The notes beneath the pieces were generated by a model that worked only from the letters and a program-made list of their open reading frames with translations, ran no database searches and was not told the origin of the DNA. A DNA stretch of 64,000 nt, from the NCBI GenBank assembly GCA_947501275.1, contig CANMVD010000002.1, forward strand, positions 248,001 through 312,000, given 5' to 3'. The position numbers and the translations under genes are program-made. This DNA is from an uncultured Tateyamaria sp. (GTDB lineage Bacteria; Pseudomonadota; Alphaproteobacteria; Rhodobacterales; Rhodobacteraceae). Shown here one piece after another: positions 33,611 to 42,637 of this stretch (position 1 is the first letter of the stretch; every line of letters begins with the position of its first letter).

Positions 33611-34756
33611 TCAGCGGTCCAATGCGCCAACACCGGAGAAGCGGAACGCTTCCTGTTCCAGTGCGTCGATTTCATCGGCGCTCATCTGGTCGTGCGCCAC
33701 CGTAATCCGGCCAAGGAAGACAAGCGGCAACTCATCCGCGCGCCCCTCAAGATCCGCCTTGATGGCTTCGGCTGTGGCTGCGCCCACGTCGTCACCCATA
33801 CGCATTGGTGTGGCGTCCAGTTCTCCGCGACGGATCGCGTCGAGTTCGAGGCCAGTACCGCCCCACCCGGTGGAGAAAATCTCTTTCTCCTTGCCGACGG
33901 ACACTTGCGCCTCAACGCTGCCCATCGCCATGGCGGTGTTCGCATTGTGGATGATCTTGGCCTCAGGATAGGCCTGCAGGATCAGGGATGTCCCGGCGAA
34001 ACCGCCTTCGCGCTGATATTCGCCATAGTGCTCATAGACAGTTGTCCAATTGCCCTTTTCCTCGACACAGGCTTTGAAGTCGCCCGAGCGCTGGTTGTCG
34101 GTGATGCCGGGAATGCCGCGATTCATGGCCATGGTTACATCATTGCCCAAACGGCCCAGCATGTAGTCGCACATGGTCAATGCACCCGCAGCCGAGGAAA
34201 AGTCGAACCATGCATCGGGCTGATTTTCCAAATCTTTGAGCGGAGTGTGGAAAGCCCAGACATAGGTGCTGAATCCGTCCGTGGCCGCCAACTTGTCGAT
34301 GTTGTCAGCCTGAATGGCCAACTCCGAAGGACCGAAGATCACGTAATCATACAGGTCGGCGTCCTGTGCCACCTGATTGGCATAGGTGGACTGCAACGAA
34401 TGCTCGATCTGGCGCGAGGCGAACTCGGTTGTCTCATAGGCAATGCCCAGTTCTTCCAGTCGCTTGGTCATCGCCAGATAATTGCGCGCCCAAAAGTCGG
34501 ACGTGTCAGCCGACGGATAAACCAGCGCGATTTGCACCGGATTATCGACCGTACCGGTAAACGGCACTGCCGCAGCACCTACCACGGCTTGCAAGGCCTC
34601 CAGTTTGCCTTCCGCGTTAACTTCGCCCGGCACCCAGTAGTCCCGGTCCGCAATGCCCGGCAATTCCTTCAGGGGCAATGTCGCGTGACCGTCGGCCAAA
34701 GCCGCACCTGTCAGGGCCGTACTTGCCAGCAGGGCTGTTGTTGCTAGAAATCTCAT
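33611..34756 (-). CDS. Ribose-type ABC transporter periplasmic binding protein (set 1)
   Basis: This 381-residue protein has a signal peptide (MRFLATTALLASTALTGAALADG). It belongs to the periplasmic binding protein/LacI-like fold family that serves CUT2 importers. Supporting segments are VQIALVYPSADTSDFWARNYLAMTKRLEELGI, the central AFHTPLKDLENQP and a complete C-terminal lobe. It is longer than RbsB (about 300 residues). The start at 34756 follows GGAGG. It is the last gene of the transporter set with the permease at 34845 and ATPase at 35972. The ligand cannot be read from sequence; a sugar or polyol is likely. Confidence 0.87.
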   Translation of the reverse strand: MRFLATTALLASTALTGAALADGHATLPLKELPGIADRDYWVPGEVNAEGKLEALQAVVGAAAVPFTGTVDNPVQIALVYPSADTSDFWARNYLAMTKRLEELGIAYETTEFASRQIEHSLQSTYANQVAQDADLYDYVIFGPSELAIQADNIDKLAATDGFSTYVWAFHTPLKDLENQPDAWFDFSSAAGALTMCDYMLGRLGNDVTMAMNRGIPGITDNQRSGDFKACVEEKGNWTTVYEHYGEYQREGGFAGTSLILQAYPEAKIIHNANTAMAMGSVEAQVSVGKEKEIFSTGWGGTGLELDAIRRGELDATPMRMGDDVGAATAEAIKADLEGRADELPLVFLGRITVAHDQMSADEIDALEQEAFRFSGVGALDR

Positions 34757-34793
34757 TTTAGTTCCTCCCAGTTTCAATTGGTGCGGAGCTAAC

Positions 34794-34826
34794 GGCCGGG
34801 TCGGGGCTCCTACCCCCGCTCCGGCC
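34794..34826 (-). other. GC-rich hairpin between permease and binding-protein genes
   Basis: On the minus strand GGCCGG-AG-CGGGG pairs with CCCCG-AC-CCGGCC (11 paired bases around a small internal loop, seven-base loop). No T-run follows. It lies 19 bases downstream of the permease stop and could stabilise or process the operon transcript so that the following binding-protein segment is more abundant. Confidence 0.5.
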
Positions 34827-34844
34827 ACCCCGCGTCGTGGCCGA

Positions 34845-35972
34845 TTACCCGCTTGCGCCGGGGGTCACGGCAAAGATCCCACCAAGCGCAAGCAATGCGA
34901 TCAGCAGACCGATAAGCAGCGCAGAAAAGCGCAGCATCTTTTGTCCGTCCGGGGTTTGCAGGGCGGCCAAAACACCCCCTGATCCGTCACGGTCTTTCTT
35001 TTGAATCCACGAATAAAGCGCGACCGATCCGATGATCACGACACCCGATGCCACGGACTGCCAGAAGAACTCGATGCGCAGAGTGACCAGCGCGTTGATC
35101 ATCATTGCCAGCAGCAAACAGCCACAGAACGACCCGATCATGGACGCCCGCCCGCCAAAGAGGGACGTACCCCCCACGACCACAGCCGCAATGACGTGCA
35201 GATTGAACAAGGGGGCTGATGTTGCCTGCACCGCGTTCAGCTTGCCTGTCAGCATCAGACCCGCCAGCGCCGCCGCTGCCCCGCTCAGCACATAGGCGTA
35301 GACCTTGTAGCGGTTGACGCTGATCCCCGTCAGGGCCGCCGCTTCGGGGTCAGACCCGATGGCAATGGTGTAGCGCCCAAAATAGGTTTTGCGCAGTGCC
35401 CAGTAGCCAGCGATCATCGTGGCAATGCCGATCACCACTGGGATCGGGATAAAGCCCGTGATCTGGCCCCGCCCGATCTCTGTCAGGAAGTCAGGAAACC
35501 GGGCGAGGACCAGACCTTTGGCAATCACCAGCGCAAACCCACGGTAAACGAGGTCCATGGCCAGCGTGCCAATCAGGTCGGGCACATTGAACCGGGTGAT
35601 GATCAATCCGTTGATCAACCCCATGAAGGCCCCGAACAGAATGGCCAATGGCACACCCACATAGATCGAAAACCCGTATTGCTTCACGAGAAAGGCCATC
35701 AGGATGCTCGACAGAGCCGCGATCGAGCCAATGGACAGATCAATACCACGCTGCGTGATCACAAAGGTCATCGCCATCGCCATCGGCAAGTACAGTGCCA
35801 CATCCAACAGGATGAGATTGATGTTTGTCACCCGGAAATAGCGAGTTGGCTCAGCCGCCCCCATGAACAGCAGGATCGCAAGGATCATCACCATTGGGCC
35901 AATGATCGCGATATAGGGTTCGATCCGTTCAGTCAGCGGTTTTTGGACCGGAATTGTGCTCGTCGTGCTCAT
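34845..35972 (-). CDS. Ribose-type ABC transporter permease (set 1)
   Basis: This 375-residue protein is a CUT2-type permease with about ten hydrophobic helices. The family's conserved block is AMTFVITQRGIDLSIGSIAALSSILMA, and a second conserved region reads VNRYKVYAYVLSGAAAALAGLMLTGKLNAVQ. The start at 35972 overlaps the ATPase stop by ATGA; the upstream extension in the same frame is a reading-frame artefact of the ATPase gene. It carries sugar across the inner membrane together with the single-domain ATPase encoded just upstream. Confidence 0.92.
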   Translation of the reverse strand: MSTTSTIPVQKPLTERIEPYIAIIGPMVMILAILLFMGAAEPTRYFRVTNINLILLDVALYLPMAMAMTFVITQRGIDLSIGSIAALSSILMAFLVKQYGFSIYVGVPLAILFGAFMGLINGLIITRFNVPDLIGTLAMDLVYRGFALVIAKGLVLARFPDFLTEIGRGQITGFIPIPVVIGIATMIAGYWALRKTYFGRYTIAIGSDPEAAALTGISVNRYKVYAYVLSGAAAALAGLMLTGKLNAVQATSAPLFNLHVIAAVVVGGTSLFGGRASMIGSFCGCLLLAMMINALVTLRIEFFWQSVASGVVIIGSVALYSWIQKKDRDGSGGVLAALQTPDGQKMLRFSALLIGLLIALLALGGIFAVTPGASG

Positions 35973-36727
35973 CACGCGGCCTCCTCTGCGCCGACGATCA
36001 GGCCAAGGACCTCTTGCGTCGTGCTCTCTGCGGTTTTGACCACGCCTGCACATTGGCCACGGCGTTGGACGTGGATGCGGTCTGAGACCTCGAACACATC
36101 ATCAAGTGAGTGGCTGATAAGGATCACGGCCAGCCCCTGCGCCTTGAGATTCATGATCAGCTTGAGCGTGCGCGCGGTTTCTTGCGGACCAAGCGCGGCG
36201 GTTGGTTCGTCCATGACGAGCACCCTCAGACCTTCGTGATAGACTGCGCGTGCAATGGCGACTGCCTGGCGTTGTCCGCCCGACAGGCTTTCGGTGGGCG
36301 CATCAAGGGATTTGAGTTTGACGCCGAGACGCTCCATGAGCACCCGTTCGGTTTCAGAACGCATGCGCTTGTTGTCGAGGACCGTGATGCCCAGCACCTT
36401 TTTCGTCAGTTCATTGCCCAGAAACATATTGGCCGCCGGATCAAGGTGGTCGGCCAGCGCCAGTGTCTGATAAACCGCATCAATCCCCTGTTCGGCAGCA
36501 TCCGCATGGCTGGCGAATTCGATCTTTTCACCGGCCAGATAAATGTCACCTTCGGTGGGTTGATAAACCCCGGTCAGAACTTTGATCAGCGTCGACTTGC
36601 CCGCACCATTATCCCCGACAATGGCCAGAACTTCGCCTGCATAGGCATCCAGATCGACGCCAGACAAGGCTGTCACGCCGCCAAAGCGTTTGGTGATGCC
36701 GCGCATACTTGCGAGGGGTTCGCTCAT
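35972..36727 (-). CDS. Single-domain sugar ABC ATPase (FrcA-like, set 1)
   Basis: This 251-residue ATPase has Walker A GDNGAGKST, signature LSGGQRQAVAIARAVYH and Walker B VLVMDEPTAALG. It corresponds to only one half of the two-domain RbsA-type ATPases, like FrcA of rhizobial fructose importers, so two copies are probably needed per transporter. This contrasts with the fused two-domain ATPase of set 2 (38918-40444). The start at 36727 follows AGGAG; 17 upstream codons in frame are less likely to be used. Confidence 0.9.
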   Translation of the reverse strand: MSEPLASMRGITKRFGGVTALSGVDLDAYAGEVLAIVGDNGAGKSTLIKVLTGVYQPTEGDIYLAGEKIEFASHADAAEQGIDAVYQTLALADHLDPAANMFLGNELTKKVLGITVLDNKRMRSETERVLMERLGVKLKSLDAPTESLSGGQRQAVAIARAVYHEGLRVLVMDEPTAALGPQETARTLKLIMNLKAQGLAVILISHSLDDVFEVSDRIHVQRRGQCAGVVKTAESTTQEVLGLIVGAEEAA

Positions 36728-36796
36728 GACAAGTCTCCTGTGATCTCTCCGGCGCATATCCATGCTGCGGAGCGACAAAAGTGTATTGATCTTGGT

Positions 36797-36827
36797 GAGG
36801 GGCTGCGAAAACGGATCGCAACCCCTC
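36797..36827 (-). other. Strong hairpin after the set 2 binding-protein gene
   Basis: On the minus strand GAGGGGTTGCG pairs with CGCAGCCCCTC (11 bp with one T-G wobble, nine-base loop), 17 bases after the stop at 36844. No T-run follows. It could protect the 3' end of the set 2 message and lower read-through into set 1. Confidence 0.6.
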
Positions 36828-36843
36828 TGGGAGTACCCCGGTC

Positions 36844-37881
36844 CTACTTGCCCCAGATGTCGGCGTAAGACGCACGATAAGGGATGTCAGGATCGAAGGC
36901 GTTGCTGTCACCCAGCTTGGCCAGACCTTCCTGCGTCACAAGCGCAGGCGAGGTGACGTAGCCCGAGCATGGCTCGCCCTGAATGGCGCGGTTCAGCTCG
37001 TCCACCAGCTGCCAGCCCTGAAGGTTCAGCGGTTCGGCAACGGTGATCGACTGATACCCGCCCGAGCGGATGCGCTGGAACGCCGCCTCGGATCCGTCGC
37101 CAGCCGAGCCAGCGAGGGGGCCTTTGTCGGGCGCAAGACCGGCAGCAGCCAGCGATGGGCCCATGAAGTCAAAGTACAGATCGTTGATCGCCAGTGAATG
37201 CGTCCAGCTTGCCCCGTACTTTTGCAGCAAAGACGTGGTCAGTGGACCCATCCGTGTTGAGGTGTCGGCAATCGGCGTGTCGACATATTCCAGAACCTTG
37301 CCACCAGCCGCTTCGACGGTTTCCTTCAGGCGATCCGCCTTGTCGATGGCGATCTGGTAGGTGCTGTCGGTAAAGATCACAACACCGATATCCTTGCCGC
37401 CATCATCCAGCGCCCACTCTGCGGCCACTTCGGACACGGTCATCGCGTCGGTCGAGACATTGGCAAAGATACCACCGGGCGCATCACAACCGATCTTAGG
37501 ACCAGAATGCCACGCCACCATGGGGATGTCGGCGTTGACCACACCTTCGAGGGCGGCCTGCTGTTCGACCGCATCAAAGCCATTGATGATGATCCCGTCC
37601 GCCTGCAAGGCAAGCGCCTGCCCGATGGCGGCGGTGCGGCCTTGGATCGAACCTGCCCCGTCGAGCACGCGGACGTCCCACCCGATCTTGGCCGCTGCCT
37701 CTTCGACGCCATTTGTGACGCCAAGAATGCCGCCGTTTTTCAGATCACCTGCGACGACCACAATGGATTTGCCTTCTGCTGCGGTGGGGCCGGACGTAGG
37801 CCCATCCCAATCCGCTGCCAAGGCCGGCATCGTCATCATGGTGGTGGCCATCAGGCCTGCGATAAAGGTACGTTTTTGCAT
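36844..37881 (-). CDS. Ribose-type ABC transporter periplasmic binding protein (set 2)
   Basis: This 345-residue protein has a signal peptide (MQKRTFIAGLMATTMMTMPALAADW) and the two-lobe sugar-binding fold of CUT2 systems. Supporting segments are KSIVVVAGDLKNGGILGVTNGVEEAA, ALALQADGIIINGFDAVEQQ and IPMVAWHSGPKIGCDAPGG. The start at 37881 has the usual Lys/Arg-rich N-terminus. It follows the set 2 permease gene by 27 bases and is last in that transporter set. Confidence 0.9.
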   Translation of the reverse strand: MQKRTFIAGLMATTMMTMPALAADWDGPTSGPTAAEGKSIVVVAGDLKNGGILGVTNGVEEAAAKIGWDVRVLDGAGSIQGRTAAIGQALALQADGIIINGFDAVEQQAALEGVVNADIPMVAWHSGPKIGCDAPGGIFANVSTDAMTVSEVAAEWALDDGGKDIGVVIFTDSTYQIAIDKADRLKETVEAAGGKVLEYVDTPIADTSTRMGPLTTSLLQKYGASWTHSLAINDLYFDFMGPSLAAAGLAPDKGPLAGSAGDGSEAAFQRIRSGGYQSITVAEPLNLQGWQLVDELNRAIQGEPCSGYVTSPALVTQEGLAKLGDSNAFDPDIPYRASYADIWGK

Positions 37882-37908
37882 GAGTTTCCTCCCTATCATG
37901 CTGGAATA

Positions 37909-38931
37909 TCAGCGCTTTTGTGCGCCCTTGCGGCGTTGTGCGTAACCGGCGATCCCAATGGCAATCAGCAGGGTTACACCGTTGAACAGGGGTTCGACCC
38001 AGAACGATCCGCCAAATTGCTGGATGCCGGAAATACCCACGGCAAGAATGGCCACCCCGACGACCGTGCCCCAGACGTTGACCCGCCCGGGCTTGATCGT
38101 GGTCGAGCCAAGAAAGGCCCCCACAAGTGCAGGCAACAGAAACTCAAGGCCGACGGAGGCCTGCCCGATGCGCAGTTTGGATGCGAGCAATACCCCGGCC
38201 AGCGCCGTCATTGTGCCCGAGGCAACAAAAGCGCCAATCACGTATTTACGGGTGGGAATGCCGTTCAGTTGCGCCGCCTTCTGGTTGGCGCCAATGGCAT
38301 AAAGATAGCGGCCCAATGGCGTGTATTCGAGCACGATCCACATCACGACCGTGATCACCACAAGGTAATAGGCGGTGATGGGCAGCCCAAAGACAAAGGT
38401 GGTGTTGAGCGCATAAAAACCGTCAGGCAACGCCCCGACCATCTGCCGCCCGCCCGTATGCCAAAGCGCCAGCGCATATAGCACCGTGCCTGTCCCGAGC
38501 GTTGCGATGAAGCTGTCGATCTTTGCAATCTCGACCAGCAGGCCATTCAGAAAACCGGCCACAGCCCCAAGGACCAGCACGATGGCCACGGCAATCGGCC
38601 ATGGCAGCCCCAGCATGGTCTGCAAGCTGATCGCAAGTATGTGCCACAGCACGATGCCGTACCCGACGGTCAGGTCGATCCGCCCCGCCGCCATTGGGAT
38701 CATTGCCCCAAGCGAGAGCAGCGCAATGATGGCCTTGTCACTGACGATGGAACGCAGGTTCAGCATCGTCGGGAACGTATTGGGCAAAAGGACCGAAAAC
38801 AGGCCGATCAGAAATACAGTCAGGATCACCAGCCCGTAGGTCGGCAGAAACCGCATCAGTCGCTGGCCAAAAGACAACCCCTTGAGGTCGGCCTTGGTGG
38901 GTTCGAGCGCGCTGCTTTCAAGCGATTGCAT
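37909..38931 (-). CDS. Ribose-type ABC transporter permease (set 2)
   Basis: This 340-residue CUT2-type permease contains AIIALLSLGAMIPMAAGRIDLTVGYGI, the family's conserved block, and the second conserved stretch IPTRKYVIGAFVASGTMTALAGVLLASKLRIGQ. About ten hydrophobic helices are visible. Its start overlaps the end of the two-domain ATPase gene by 14 bases, indicating translational coupling. Confidence 0.92.
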   Translation of the reverse strand: MQSLESSALEPTKADLKGLSFGQRLMRFLPTYGLVILTVFLIGLFSVLLPNTFPTMLNLRSIVSDKAIIALLSLGAMIPMAAGRIDLTVGYGIVLWHILAISLQTMLGLPWPIAVAIVLVLGAVAGFLNGLLVEIAKIDSFIATLGTGTVLYALALWHTGGRQMVGALPDGFYALNTTFVFGLPITAYYLVVITVVMWIVLEYTPLGRYLYAIGANQKAAQLNGIPTRKYVIGAFVASGTMTALAGVLLASKLRIGQASVGLEFLLPALVGAFLGSTTIKPGRVNVWGTVVGVAILAVGISGIQQFGGSFWVEPLFNGVTLLIAIGIAGYAQRRKGAQKR

Positions 38932-40444
38932 TGGGCGCGTCCTTTCGTTTTGGGATATTGCCGGCGGATGCGGACTGAATCAGATTTTCGGTTGTCAGAC
39001 GGGTGCCAGCGAGTTCATCGACGATGGCCCCCTGACTGAAGACAATTGCGCGGTGGCAGATGGTGGCGATCTCTTCGAAGTCGGTGGAGATCACGAGAAT
39101 GCCGACACCTTCGGCCAAGGCTTGATTGAGCAGCGCGTAGATTTCCGACTTCGCACCGACATCAACACCAGCCGTCGGGTCCTCGCACAGCAGCAATTGG
39201 CGCTTCATGGCGAGCCAGCGTCCAATGACCACTTTTTGCTGGTTGCCCCCCGACAAGGCCTCGATCGCAAGGCTGGGATCGTTTGGCGAAAGGCCAAGCT
39301 CAGCGCCGATAGCGGCGGCTTGATCGGCTTCGGTGCGCGGCGACAGCAGGTTCAGCAACTTGCGCCCGATGCCTTCCGGGTTGAGAAACGTGTTTTCGCG
39401 GATCGACAGGCTCATCGCGACGGATTCTTCGGTGCGATCCTTGGCAACCAGACCGATGCCAGATGCCAAGGCTCGCTGAGGGTTGGCCAGATCCGCCTGC
39501 GCCCCGTTCAGCAAAACCTCCCCGTCAAAAGGCTGCAGACCAAACAGCGCCCGCGAGATGTCTTCGTGCCCTGCCCCACGCAGTCCGACAAGGCCGACAA
39601 TTTCATTGCGGCGCAGTGTAAAATCGAGCGGCCCCACACCGCCGACTTCGAACTGCGACAGGTTCAGAACCTCTTCGCCCAAATCTGCGCTCGCCTTGAT
39701 TGTCTCACGGGTTTTGCGGCCCACGATCTTTTGGACCAATTCTTCGGGCGTGGTGTGCTCGATGGCGCGCATCCCGACCATCTCGCCGTCACGCAGCACG
39801 GCCACGCGATCCGCAATCTGAAAGATCTCGTCCAGGCGATGGCTGACATAGATCATACCCACGCCCTGATCCCGCAACGGGCGGATCGCACGAAACAGAC
39901 GTTCAACCTCATCCGCAGGCAAAGACGCGGTGGGTTCGTCCAGCACCAGAAATTCGCTTTCGACAGCCAAAGCGCGCGCAATGGCCACCAACGACTTTTC
40001 GGTGCGGGACAGATTTTCCACACGCGCGGTCGGCTCAAAGTCGCAGTCCACCTTGGCCAAAGCTTGTGCGGCAAATGTTTCCACATCCCCCCAACGGATC
40101 ATCCCGTTCTTGCGGGCAAAGCCTAAGGCCAGCGCAATATTTTCCGCCACCGTCATCCATTCGATAAGACCAAGATCCTGGTGAATGAAGGCAACCTTTT
40201 GGCGCTCGCCAAATCCGGCAGGCCGGTGCTGGTAAGGCGCGCCGTCAATCAGAACGCGGCCCGCATCAGCCTGATGAATACCACCCAGAACCTTGATCAA
40301 AGTGGACTTGCCAGCGCCGTTCTCGCCCAAAAGTGCGACGATCTCTCCACGCCCGACGCTCAGCGACACGTCCTTCAGCGCGTAAGTGCCGCCGAAGTGC
40401 TTGTCGATGCCGTCAAAAAACAGACCTGTCTGCAGGTTCTGCAT
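38918..40444 (-). CDS. Two-domain sugar ABC ATPase (RbsA-like, set 2)
   Basis: This 508-residue ATPase has two nucleotide-binding domains. The first has Walker A GENGAGKST (about residue 37), signature-region NLSRTEKSLVAIARALAV and Walker B FLVLDEPTASLP. The second has a degenerate Walker A (GLRGAGHED), signature LSGGNQQKVVIGRWLA and LLLCEDPTAGVD. A degenerate second P-loop is normal for RbsA-type proteins. It is the first gene of the six-gene transport operon, 62 bases downstream of the nearer operator box. Confidence 0.93.
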   Translation of the reverse strand: MQNLQTGLFFDGIDKHFGGTYALKDVSLSVGRGEIVALLGENGAGKSTLIKVLGGIHQADAGRVLIDGAPYQHRPAGFGERQKVAFIHQDLGLIEWMTVAENIALALGFARKNGMIRWGDVETFAAQALAKVDCDFEPTARVENLSRTEKSLVAIARALAVESEFLVLDEPTASLPADEVERLFRAIRPLRDQGVGMIYVSHRLDEIFQIADRVAVLRDGEMVGMRAIEHTTPEELVQKIVGRKTRETIKASADLGEEVLNLSQFEVGGVGPLDFTLRRNEIVGLVGLRGAGHEDISRALFGLQPFDGEVLLNGAQADLANPQRALASGIGLVAKDRTEESVAMSLSIRENTFLNPEGIGRKLLNLLSPRTEADQAAAIGAELGLSPNDPSLAIEALSGGNQQKVVIGRWLAMKRQLLLCEDPTAGVDVGAKSEIYALLNQALAEGVGILVISTDFEEIATICHRAIVFSQGAIVDELAGTRLTTENLIQSASAGNIPKRKDAPNAIA

Positions 40445-40505
40445 GGCGCGTGATCCTCCCCAGTCTGCCCCGCAAGGGGGTGGCGCGGACTCAACCTCCC
40501 CGTTG

Positions 40506-40586
40506 AGTTACCCGTAACGTTACGCTAATGCTTGTCGGAACAGGGCCACCTGTCAAGCACTAAGTTACCCGTAACGTAACCGTAAC
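40506..40586. promoter_or_regulatory. Duplicated operator boxes in the divergent LacI/transporter promoter
   Basis: The 15-base sequence AGTTACCCGTAACGT occurs at 40506-40520 and again at 40563-40577, 57 bp apart. The first copy extends into the perfect palindrome CGTAACGTTACG (40513-40524), with a central CG as in LacI-family operators. The second runs into a further CGTAAC repeat ending at 40586. The boxes lie between the divergent starts at 40444 and 40601, so the LacI-family protein encoded beside them probably represses both sides, possibly through a DNA loop. Confidence 0.8.
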
Positions 40587-40600
40587 CTAAAGCGGCCGTA

Positions 40601-41632
40601 ATGAGAGAAAAAAGTATAAAAAACAGCAAGGTAAGCCTGTCCGAAGTGGCGCGGGCTGCCGGAGTGTCGAAGATGACCGCCAGCCGTGTTTTACGCGGCG
40701 AAGGGGGCTATTCGGAAATGACCAAGACAAAGGTGATGGCTCAGGTCGATGCTCTCGGCTATTTGCCGAATCGTTTGGCGACAGTTTTTGCTGGCGACAA
40801 GACGTCGACCTTTGTTGGCGTCTCCATTCCAGACCTCGGAAACGAGGTCTTTGCGCAGGTGCTGGAAGGCATTGATCGCAAGCTGGGAGCCTTTGATCAC
40901 CAGTCGGTTCTGGGCCTCACGCAGCACACCTTGGAAGAGGAAGAAAACTGGATCAGAACCGTTTTGGCCTGGCAACCGGCTGGGCTGATCCTGACCGGGC
41001 GATACCACTCGCCGCGCGCAACAGACATGCTGAGGAACGCAGGCATTCCTGTGGTCGAGATATGGGATCTGAACTCTTCTCCGCTGGATATGAGCGTTGG
41101 CATCAACCACTTTGACAGCGGGTTTGACATGGGGCGCTACCTGATGTCGTGCGGATACAAACGCATCGGATATGTGGGCACATCGCATGATACCGCCAAT
41201 GCCGCATCTGCGCGTCTGGACGGCTTCTGCCGCGCTATTGAGGGCGGTGATGGGGAAGTGGTCAAACAGCTATGCCTGCATGACACTGCCAGCTACTACC
41301 CCGGTTTTTACGGCACCGAACAATTGTTAAGCGGTACGCAAGGGATCGAATGCATCTTTTACCAGAATGACGCGATGGCCTTTGGCGGGCTCCAGTTTTG
41401 TACCGCCAGAGGCATGAATGTACCGAGTGACATTGGAGTTGCGGGTTGGGGTGATTTGCCAATTGCGTCAGTCATGCCCCAAAGGCTGACATCCATGCAT
41501 GTCCCTCATCTCAAACTGGGACAGGCGGCGGCTGAAATGATGCTGGCGCGGCTGTCGGACGAACCTGTTCCAAATGTACGCGACATCGGCTTCAGGCTGA
41601 TCCCCGGCACAACTGTGCGCAGGCCCGACTAA
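40601..41632 (+). CDS. LacI-family transcriptional regulator of the tandem sugar transporters
   Basis: This 343-residue regulator has the LacI helix-turn-helix (VSLSEVARAAGVSKMTASRVLRG) and hinge helix (YLPNRLATVFAGDKTS), then a sugar-responsive effector domain (TFVGVSIPDLGNEVFAQVLEGI, IPVVEIWDLNSSPLD, CIFYQNDAMAFGGLQFC). The motif with EIWDL is shared with the two other LacI proteins in the window. It is divergent from the six-gene ABC operon and has duplicated operator boxes directly upstream. The stop codon lies two bases from the stop of the next, convergent LacI gene. Confidence 0.92.
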   Translation: MREKSIKNSKVSLSEVARAAGVSKMTASRVLRGEGGYSEMTKTKVMAQVDALGYLPNRLATVFAGDKTSTFVGVSIPDLGNEVFAQVLEGIDRKLGAFDHQSVLGLTQHTLEEEENWIRTVLAWQPAGLILTGRYHSPRATDMLRNAGIPVVEIWDLNSSPLDMSVGINHFDSGFDMGRYLMSCGYKRIGYVGTSHDTANAASARLDGFCRAIEGGDGEVVKQLCLHDTASYYPGFYGTEQLLSGTQGIECIFYQNDAMAFGGLQFCTARGMNVPSDIGVAGWGDLPIASVMPQRLTSMHVPHLKLGQAAAEMMLARLSDEPVPNVRDIGFRLIPGTTVRRPD

Positions 41633-41634
41633 GC

Positions 41635-42636
41635 TCAACTGGTGCCGCCCACAACAAGGCGTGTACCAACATCGATGCGGTGGCGTTCACTGTCCCCCGC
41701 GATGATCGCGTCCAGAATGTGAGCTACCTCGACGCCGATATTGTGGGCGCTGACATCAATAGTTGTGATGCGCGGTTCGCAGGTATAGGCAACTTCAAAA
41801 TGACCAAAGCCGGTGATGGCCAGCTGTCCCGGCACATCAATGTCAAGCCGGCGGCATGCGCTGAGAACGCCAAAAGCAACCGGATCCGAAACGCACAGCA
41901 CCGCATCGAAGTTCAACAACTCCCGCCCCATGCGTTCTGCAATCGCGGCCCCGTGGCGCATGGACACCGGCGCGGGGCCCGCATCCAGAACAGCAACGGG
42001 CGGCAGGCCACGACTGGCAGCAGCTGCAATGGCGCTGTCGCGCCGCGTCGCGCCACGTTGATCCGCCCCATCAGACGCCCCGACAAATGCCAGCTTGCGC
42101 CGCCCGGTGCTGACCAGATGTGCCACCATCTTTTCCATCGCTTCAGCATATGAAAACCCGACCGCATGCCCCAGCGGATCGACGGGCAGGTCCCACATGT
42201 CGATCACGGACAGGCCGCGCGCACGCACCAGATCCCGTGTGGCGTCAGAATGGTGCCCCCCTGTCATCACCAAGGCCTGCGGGTTGCGCGCAAGCAGCTG
42301 GCGCACAAGTTCCTCTTCTTTTTCAAGACGATAGTTCGTTGCACCAAGCAGTATTTGCATACCAGACTCGGCCATTGCCTCGCTCAGCGCGCGGTAGGTC
42401 TCGGCAAAATTCGCATTGTTGATCGAGGGCAGAGTCACGGCAACAAATCCGCTTTTCTGCGTGCGGAATGCCTGGGCCGTGGTGTCATACACATAGCCCA
42501 GATCACGTGCCGTGTCCTGAATGCGGGCGCGCGTCTTGGCGCTGACAGTTTCATCATCACGCAACGCGCGCGACACGGTCATGGACGACACGCCCACAGC
42601 CTCTGCCACGTCGCGCATTGTGACCCGCGCCGCCAT
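41635..42636 (-). CDS. LacI-family regulator of the gluconate/idonate genes (GntR-like)
   Basis: This 333-residue protein begins MAARVTMRDVAEAVGVSSMTVSRAL, a LacI helix-turn-helix, with hinge helix DTTAQAFRTQKSG. The effector domain (FVAVTLPSINNANFAETYRALSEAM, SVIDMWDLPVDPLGHAVGFS) follows. It resembles E. coli GntR, which responds to gluconate. The start at 42636 lies one base after the stop of the upstream gene (TGATATG), so it is the last gene of the operon it probably controls. The operator pair at 45157-45186 in front of the operon matches the known GntR/IdnR consensus. Confidence 0.9.
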   Translation of the reverse strand: MAARVTMRDVAEAVGVSSMTVSRALRDDETVSAKTRARIQDTARDLGYVYDTTAQAFRTQKSGFVAVTLPSINNANFAETYRALSEAMAESGMQILLGATNYRLEKEEELVRQLLARNPQALVMTGGHHSDATRDLVRARGLSVIDMWDLPVDPLGHAVGFSYAEAMEKMVAHLVSTGRRKLAFVGASDGADQRGATRRDSAIAAAASRGLPPVAVLDAGPAPVSMRHGAAIAERMGRELLNFDAVLCVSDPVAFGVLSACRRLDIDVPGQLAITGFGHFEVAYTCEPRITTIDVSAHNIGVEVAHILDAIIAGDSERHRIDVGTRLVVGGTS

Positions 42637-42637
42637 A

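Noticed and set aside
38882-40126. 414-codon plus-strand frame
   Set aside because: It is antisense to the two-domain ATPase gene with intact Walker and signature motifs.
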